Assembly (NCBI GenBank): GCA_965237765.1
Contig: OZ250157.1
Location: forward strand, 1,488,001 to 1,552,000
Length of the DNA: 64,000 nt
Direction of reading: 5' to 3'
From: WTGJ01 sp965237765
Lineage (GTDB): Bacteria > Chloroflexota > Anaerolineae > Aggregatilineales > Phototrophicaceae
Shown: positions 59,312 through 64,000 of the stretch, piece after piece
How positions within the stretch are numbered: the first letter of the stretch is position 1
How the letters are laid out: the number at the start of each line of letters is the position of its first letter
Notes under the pieces: model-generated
What the model saw: only the letters and a program-made list of their open reading frames with translations
Told to the model about the DNA's origin: nothing
Databases searched by the model: none
Made by a program: the position numbers and the translations under genes

Positions 59312-60402
59312 AAATCGAACTCATTGACCTCACAGTGCGCGACCTTGTCGAAGGCTACGATGACGACGGCGACGGCGGCGTGGTCGGCTACGGCGGGGCG
59401 CTCGATATACGTCCGCCCTTCCAACGCGAGTTCATCTACGATGACAAGGAGCGCAAGGCCGTCATTAACTCCATTCTCAAGGGCTTCCCGCTCAATGTCA
59501 TGTACTGGTCAGACCGAGAGGACGGCACTTACGAGATCATTGACGGTCAGCAGCGCACCATCTCTATCGCGCAATATGTGGCGGAAAAACCAGGCTTCTC
59601 GTTCAAGGGGCTGGGTTTTGACAATCAGCAATCGAACATCAAGGAGCAGATACTCAATTACAAGCTGATGGTCTATGTGTGCACTGGCACCGACAGCGAA
59701 AAGCTGGAGTGGTTTGAGATCATCAATATCGCGGGGAAACAGCTGTCGAATCAAGAATTGCTCAATGCGATTTACTCTGGCTCCTGGGTTACAGACGCCA
59801 AACGTTATTTCAGCAAGCGCGGTTGCCCGGCGTATCAAATAGGCAGGGATTATCTCAGCAATTCGGTAAAGGTGGAACGGCAACAATACTTGGAAACGGC
59901 AATCAAGTGGATTAGCAAGAATAACATCAGAGAGTATATGCGGAGTCATCAACACTGTGGAAGTGCCGCGCCCCTGTGGGAGTACTTTCAATCTGTTATG
60001 GACTGGATCAAAGCTACTTTCACAGTATACCGGTCGTCAATGAAGGGGGTGGATTGGGGGCGTCTCTACAATGAACACAAAGACGCTAACCTTGATCCTG
60101 GTGAGATTGAGAAAGAAACTGCGCGGCTTGTACTTGATGATTATGTAACACGAAACGCGGGCATATACGAATACATTCTCACTGGCAACGAGAAACACCT
60201 GAATATCCGAGCATTTTCAGATGGCATGAAGCAAAGGGTCTATGAAGCACAATCTGGCAAATGCAAGAATTGTGGTGAGCCATTTGATATTTCCAATATG
60301 GAGGCTCATCACATTATTCCTTGGTCCGAAGGCGGTAAAACAATTGAAGAAAATTGCCGGATGCTATGTAGGAAATGCCATCATGAGATATCTGCAAGAT
60401 AA
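59308..60402 (+). CDS. DUF262 (GmrSD-like) and HNH nuclease fusion
   Basis: The 364-residue protein has an N-terminal DUF262 domain with the conserved PPFQREF (residues 36-42) and DGQQR (79-83) motifs shared with GmrS/DndB-like NTPases. The C-terminal HNH domain has CKNC (319-322), His334-His335 and CRKCHH (354-359), likely metal-binding. It is coupled by ATGA overlap to the methylase. Self/non-self restriction linked to that methylation is the likely role. DGQQR is typical of the ParB-like nuclease fold in DUF262. Confidence 0.85.
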   Translation: MKIELIDLTVRDLVEGYDDDGDGGVVGYGGALDIRPPFQREFIYDDKERKAVINSILKGFPLNVMYWSDREDGTYEIIDGQQRTISIAQYVAEKPGFSFKGLGFDNQQSNIKEQILNYKLMVYVCTGTDSEKLEWFEIINIAGKQLSNQELLNAIYSGSWVTDAKRYFSKRGCPAYQIGRDYLSNSVKVERQQYLETAIKWISKNNIREYMRSHQHCGSAAPLWEYFQSVMDWIKATFTVYRSSMKGVDWGRLYNEHKDANLDPGEIEKETARLVLDDYVTRNAGIYEYILTGNEKHLNIRAFSDGMKQRVYEAQSGKCKNCGEPFDISNMEAHHIIPWSEGGKTIEENCRMLCRKCHHEISAR

Positions 60403-60482
60403 TCCAGTATAGAATCGCATCAAAAATCGTGGCCGGATTGCCGAGCTGGGGGTGAGTTTCGGCCGGCGATAAAGCACTGCGC

Positions 60483-60580
60483 CCACGCTTCTTACAGCCG
60501 CGAAGGGACGGCACGCGCTTCTTACGGCCGCGAAGTGCCGGCACGCGCTCTCTTACGGCCGCGAAGGGACGGCACGCGCT
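60483..60580 (+). repeat. Cluster of dispersed GC-rich repeat units
   Basis: Three near-copies: CACGCTTCTTACAGCCGCGA then AGGGACGG; CACGCGCTTCTTACGGCCGC then GAAGTGCCGG; CACGCGCTCTCTTACGGCCG then CGAAGGGACGG, and a final CACGCGCTACACT that forms a -10 box. They occupy most of the gap between the nuclease and the SulP gene. Confidence 0.8.
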
Positions 60581-60585
60581 ACACT
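60580..60585 (+). promoter_or_regulatory. -10 box giving a near-leaderless SulP transcript
   Basis: GGCACGCGC-TACACT-GTCGCA-ATG. The last repeat unit runs directly into the -10 box, and only six bases separate it from the start codon. No Shine-Dalgarno sequence is present. Confidence 0.55.
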
Positions 60586-60591
60586 GTCGCA

Positions 60592-61827
60592 ATGCAAATT
60601 CGTGCCAATCGGATCCTCGCCGAGCTGCTGGCGGGCTTGAGTGGCGCGTTGATCGGCGCGCCGCAAGCGATGGCCTTCGCTTTGATCGCCGGCATCAACC
60701 CCATCTACGGCCTGTATACGGCGATCGTCGCCACGCTGGTCGGGGCGCTATTCGACGGGCATGGCGTGATGACCATCGCCCCCACCAACGCTTTGGCCCT
60801 CGTTGTCGGCAGCGCGTTGGGGACCTTCGCCGATGGCTCAGGCGGGGAGTTGGAGCGGCTGTTCGCGCTGACGGCGCTGGTGGGCGTATTCCAGCTGGGC
60901 TTTGGTTTCTTGCGGCTGGGGCGGCTGATGCGCTATTTCGACGCAGCGGTGATGACGGGCTTCATCGGCGGCGCGGGGCTGCTGATCGTCCTGAATCAGC
61001 TGCCGACGCTGACCGGGCTAGCGCTTTCGGGCGGCAATACGCTCTCACGCACGGTGGAGTGGTTGCGACGGGTAGCGGATTTCGCGCCACAAACGACGGC
61101 GCTGGGCGTTTTTGCGCTGGCCTTGATGCTGGCTTTCTGGGGCACGCGGGCACGGCGCTTCGGGACGCTGGTGGGTCTGGTGGTGGTATCTCTGGTGGTG
61201 GCCGCGCTGGGCTGGGAGGAGGTTGCGTTGGTGCGCGATATCGCCACGCTGCCGCGGCGCCTGCCGGCCTTCGCCTGGCCGGATTGGGGTTATTGGCCGG
61301 CGCTCGCCCCGGGCGCGCTGGCGATCGCCGTGTTGGGCTTGGCGCAATCGGCGGCGTTGGCGCGCGGCCTGCCGGAGGACCAAGCGCAGTTTGTGAAGAA
61401 GCTCGACTCGAATTCACAGGATTTCCTGGCGCAGGGGTTGGCGAATCTGGTGGGCGGCGCCTTGCAGTGCATGCCGGCGGGCGGGTCGCTTTCGCGGACG
61501 GCGCTGCTGCTGGCGGCCGGCGGGCGGACGCGCTGGAGCAACGTAGTTTCGGCGCTGGCACTGGCCGGTTTGCTGTTGAGCGTGGCCAGCCTAGCGGAGC
61601 AGATCGCGCTGCCGGCGCTGGCCGCGCAGTTGGTGATCGCCGGCTTGAGACTGATCAATTGGAGGTCGATCCGGCGCTTCTGGGGTAGTGGGGTTGCGGG
61701 GCGAGCGGCCTTAACCGTGATGTTTGTGGCGACGCTGGTGCTGCCGCTGGAGCAGAGCGTGTTCCTGGGGATGGCGATCTCGGCGCTGCTGTATGCTCGG
61801 CGCAGGAGGAGGAAAGTGAGGGCTTGA
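60592..61827 (+). CDS. SulP-family anion transporter, without STAS domain
   Basis: The 411-residue membrane protein has the SulP core: LIGAPQAMAFALIAGINPIYGLYT, the following TNALALVVG, and QGLANLVGGALQCMPAGGSLSRTAL. SulP proteins move sulfate, bicarbonate or other anions. The usual C-terminal STAS domain is absent; the protein stops after the last membrane segment and a basic tail. Substrate unknown. Confidence 0.88.
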   Translation: MQIRANRILAELLAGLSGALIGAPQAMAFALIAGINPIYGLYTAIVATLVGALFDGHGVMTIAPTNALALVVGSALGTFADGSGGELERLFALTALVGVFQLGFGFLRLGRLMRYFDAAVMTGFIGGAGLLIVLNQLPTLTGLALSGGNTLSRTVEWLRRVADFAPQTTALGVFALALMLAFWGTRARRFGTLVGLVVVSLVVAALGWEEVALVRDIATLPRRLPAFAWPDWGYWPALAPGALAIAVLGLAQSAALARGLPEDQAQFVKKLDSNSQDFLAQGLANLVGGALQCMPAGGSLSRTALLLAAGGRTRWSNVVSALALAGLLLSVASLAEQIALPALAAQLVIAGLRLINWRSIRRFWGSGVAGRAALTVMFVATLVLPLEQSVFLGMAISALLYARRRRRKVRA

Positions 61828-61830
61828 CGG

Positions 61831-62166
61831 ATGGAAGATTGGCTCGTGGCTTGGCGGCAAGCGGCAGCGAAGAGCGAGCAATTGCTGGCGGCCATCGAAC
61901 CGGCGGCATTGCCAAAAGAGGCGAGCGTGGATCAGGAGCGCTTGCTGGCGGCGCTGGCGGAATCGGCCGAGGCGATGGCGGCGATACTGGCGCGGGCGCG
62001 CGGGAAGGTGTCGGGCTTTCGCGGCGCGCCGACGGTCTTCGTGGCCTATCTAGTGGCGCATGAGGCTTATCACTGGGGCGAAGTGGGCGCCTTGCTCGCG
62101 CAGCAAGGGGAGCGCCTGCCGCGGGAGTTAGCCTATGGCTTGTGGGATTGGGGCGATGTTGGGTGA
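61831..62166 (+). CDS. Short DinB-like protein
   Basis: The 111-residue protein ends FVAYLVAHEAYHWGEVGALL then GERLPRELAYGLWDWGDV, matching the C-terminal helix of DinB/YfiT four-helix-bundle proteins, with two His for metal. The family includes thiol-dependent transferases. It is only about two-thirds of normal length, so the first metal His may be missing. It follows SulP by three bases. Confidence 0.65.
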   Translation: MEDWLVAWRQAAAKSEQLLAAIEPAALPKEASVDQERLLAALAESAEAMAAILARARGKVSGFRGAPTVFVAYLVAHEAYHWGEVGALLAQQGERLPRELAYGLWDWGDVG

Positions 62167-62229
62167 TGGCAAATGTGGGTAAAAGGGATTGACCGGTAGC
62201 CATCTAGCAACGGCGCGCCGAAGGCTGAG

Positions 62230-62643
62230 TTATCCCTCCGATACCGCGTAAAAGAACGCCTTCTTTTCGCCTGGCAGCGTGAAATCGAAACCACAGTTGC
62301 GGAAGAAATTCTCTTTTGAGGAGACGGCCAGCACCTCCAACACCTGCGCAGCGCGCGCGCGGGCCAGGCAGGCCTCCACCAGCGCTCGCCCGATGCCGTT
62401 GCCGCGCTGTTCTGGTACGACGGCCAGGCTGCGCAGCTCCGCCAATTTCGGTGAATAGATCTCCAGCGCCGCACAACCAATGAGCTGGCCATCCGCTTCG
62501 GCGAGGAAGAAATGCGCGTACAGTTCATCCAGCTCGGTCAACGTACGAACGAGGAGGCGTTCCGCTTTTACGAAGGGTGTGAGGAAGGCGACGAGGTGGG
62601 GGATATCCTCGCGCTGGGCGGGGCGGATGGAGAAATCGGGCAT
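62230..62643 (-). CDS. GNAT-family N-acetyltransferase (ArgA-like)
   Basis: The 137-residue protein has the acetyl-CoA motif AELRSLAVVPEQRGNGIGRA and the ArgA-like AALEIYSPKLAEL. It resembles short N-acetylglutamate synthase-type GNATs that start arginine synthesis; the amino-acid-kinase half is absent, as in many short forms. The final FFYAVSE is typical. No arg gene is adjacent. Confidence 0.82.
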   Translation of the reverse strand: MPDFSIRPAQREDIPHLVAFLTPFVKAERLLVRTLTELDELYAHFFLAEADGQLIGCAALEIYSPKLAELRSLAVVPEQRGNGIGRALVEACLARARAAQVLEVLAVSSKENFFRNCGFDFTLPGEKKAFFYAVSEG

Positions 62644-62740
62644 GGGCGGGCTCCCGCGCGGTGGTCGTGGGGAGCGTTATTGTAGCAGTGGCATGTAGCA
62701 GCGAGTAGTGGTGTGCGGCGGCAGGTGTGCTGGTTTGCGC

Positions 62741-62959
62741 TCAACGCAGCAACAAGCGGATGCCGCGGTGTTTATGGCGCAGGCGGCGGATGGCGCCGCG
62801 CTCCTCTAGCCCTTGTAGGTAGCGGATGAGGTGGGTGCGCGAGATGTAGCAGCGGCGGGCGATCTCCTGCTGCGTGGGCGCGTAGCCATGCTCAGCGATG
62901 TAGTGACGGATGTAGTTCAGAATCTCGCCGGCCAGCGGCTCGTGCAATCGGCGGGACAT
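62741..62959 (-). CDS. LexA-like winged-helix DNA-binding protein, short
   Basis: The 72-residue protein (EILNYIRHYIAEHGYAPTQQ) matches the N-terminal winged helix of LexA, with the recognition helix ARRCYISRTHLIRYLQGLEE. The C-terminal S24 protease domain of LexA is missing; the frame ends in a basic LRHKHRGIRLLLR. It is probably a stand-alone regulator of unknown target. Confidence 0.75.
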   Translation of the reverse strand: MSRRLHEPLAGEILNYIRHYIAEHGYAPTQQEIARRCYISRTHLIRYLQGLEERGAIRRLRHKHRGIRLLLR

Positions 62960-63103
62960 GGCTCTCCCTAATCATTCGGACGCGCAAGCCGCAGTCTACC
63001 TTATTTAGAATATATGTGCTATTTTGAATTGTCCATGACGACCCGGCCGCGCCTGCGCTATACTGCGCGCCAGCGGCGTTGAGGCGCCAATGAGGAGGGG
63101 CAG

Positions 63104-63436
63104 ATGGGTTGGTTCAGGCGCATATGGGGCGCGCTTATGGGTGGCGCCAGAACCAGTGACGACCGAGACGGCCTCTATTTTTATATCCTGCCGCGCCATT
63201 GTTCGCGCATCGCTCGTTTGCGCATCCACCGTTACAACGACCTCAGTCAGCACGATGATGGCGGTGGTTATTTCTGCCGTAAGGTCATCACCGTCGCTGG
63301 TTGCCCCTGGCAGGCAACGTTGGAACTGAGCTTCGATCGCAACCGCCGAATCACCGAACAGCTGGTTCAGGGCGGCGAGTTGGTGACGGCAGAAGAATTC
63401 GCTGCCCAAGAAGCGGCGTTATCGGAGAGAGGATAA
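63104..63436 (+). CDS. Conserved hypothetical protein
   Basis: The 110-residue protein starts MGWFRRIWGALMGGARTSDD after GAGGAGG. It has LRIHRYNDLSQHDDGGGYFC, RKVITVAGCPWQATLELSFD and a helical end; the conserved-looking His, Cys and aromatic residues suggest a small structured domain. No family recognised. The strong ribosome site supports expression. TATACT lies upstream at 63059-63064. Confidence 0.65.
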   Translation: MGWFRRIWGALMGGARTSDDRDGLYFYILPRHCSRIARLRIHRYNDLSQHDDGGGYFCRKVITVAGCPWQATLELSFDRNRRITEQLVQGGELVTAEEFAAQEAALSERG

Positions 63437-63456
63437 ACGAGCGCGGCGCAGCGAAT

Positions 63457-64000
63457 ATGATCGCCTGGCTGCGCCGCGTCGCCGGCGCCTTGCTCTTCTT
63501 GGGCGGCTTGATCGCTTGCAATATCAGCGGCGGCGCGCCAACTCCCGTGCGTTTCTTGCCTACTATCGCTCCGCCGCAACCGACGCTCGGTTACGCCACG
63601 TTGGACCCCGCGCGCTTGCCCAGTAGCGTCGGTCAGCCGCCCGCGCCCAGCCCGCATATCGTCAATATCCTCAACCAGGTGGCCAACGACCGCCTGCTGC
63701 TGCATGTGGACACGTTGGCCGGCTTCGGCACGCGCCATTTCAATTCCGGTTACGGACGCGAGGGCTGGGGCATCGGCGCCGCCTATCGCTATTTGCGGGG
63801 GGAATTGGAGGCAATCGCCGCCGCGGCGCCTCATATGCGCGTCTCTGTCCAAGAATTCGAGGCCTCGTTCAATGGGCAGAGCGCGCCAGCATACAATGTC
63901 ATCGCGACGATTCCTGGACGCGAAATTGGCGCGGGCACCATCGTCATCGGCGCGCATTACGACAGCATCTCGCTCGCCGTCAATTCTGGAGACGTCCCGG
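63457..64000 (+). CDS. M28-family zinc peptidase, lipoprotein (partial)
   Basis: The gene runs off the window end. The first 181 residues include a lipoprotein signal (ALLFLGGLIACN, lipobox Cys near residue 20). A region with LNQVANDRLLLHVDTLAGFG then leads to the M28 motif NVIATIPGREIGAGTIVIGA and AHYDSI, whose His and Asp bind zinc. M28 enzymes are aminopeptidases or glutaminyl cyclases. The active site acids and the rest lie outside. Confidence 0.85.
   Translation, partial: MIAWLRRVAGALLFLGGLIACNISGGAPTPVRFLPTIAPPQPTLGYATLDPARLPSSVGQPPAPSPHIVNILNQVANDRLLLHVDTLAGFGTRHFNSGYGREGWGIGAAYRYLRGELEAIAAAAPHMRVSVQEFEASFNGQSAPAYNVIATIPGREIGAGTIVIGAHYDSISLAVNSGDVP

Noticed and set aside
62741..62959. 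Calling this gene lexA
   Set aside because: The self-cleaving S24 domain is missing; only the DNA-binding part is present.

Overview
This is a 64 kb GC-rich bacterial chromosome window. The gene set suggests Chloroflexota, probably an Anaerolineae-like lineage. The reasons are a fused lipoprotein-MFS exporter, PA14/SH3 secreted proteins, CaiB-type CoA transferase and HSD10-like genes, Tat and lipoprotein exports, and dense GTG/TTG starts. This is inference from gene content; no 16S gene or marker phylogeny is available here.

Region 1 (1-12.9 kb) is a continuous plus-strand S10/spc/alpha-type ribosomal cluster. It runs from the end of rplB through rpsI and includes secY, adk, rpmJ, rpoA and truA. 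infA, map and rpsD, which often sit in this block, are not seen. Region 2 (13.0-20.2 kb) is a scarred accessory island. A gene for a secreted acidic protein occurs twice in direct orientation at its edges. Between the two copies lie a tandem duplication of a 1.2 kb beta-helix gene unit, gene fragments (penicillin-binding protein tail, His-rich peptide, IS3-like tail, another transposase head) and a 105 bp inverted-repeat element.

Region 3 (20.3-41.3 kb) is ordinary chromosome: two NAD-epimerase paralogues flanking an ammonium transporter, a response regulator, peptidase-like and FAH-family hydrolases, rho-efp, a PA14/SH3 protein, gatC, an orphan DNA methyltransferase, a CoA transferase, an Ldh2-type dehydrogenase, priA and tRNA-Phe. 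Region 4 (41.4-64 kb) holds a promoter/structured-RNA/terminator unit in front of a Tat-exported cyclase, haloalkane dehalogenase, a class A PBP, a protein phosphatase, a lipoprotein-MFS fusion, HSD10, radA, acyl-CoA dehydrogenase, a two-gene methyltransferase plus DUF262-HNH nuclease operon, a SulP transporter and several small genes. It ends inside an M28 peptidase.

Three themes recur. First, a GC-rich ~30 bp interspersed repeat sits upstream of many genes, and several copies run straight into a -10 box six bases before an ATG, which suggests leaderless transcription. Second, DNA methyltransferase loci appear three times: one solitary, one broken and one paired with a nuclease. Third, lipid and cell-envelope functions are prominent (class A PBP, lipid-exporter-like fusion, acyl-CoA enzymes). 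The best candidates for new biology are the EcoRI-type methylase plus DUF262-HNH operon, the structured leader at 41.45 kb, and the promoter-carrying repeats. All calls rest on reading motifs by eye; no database search was run.
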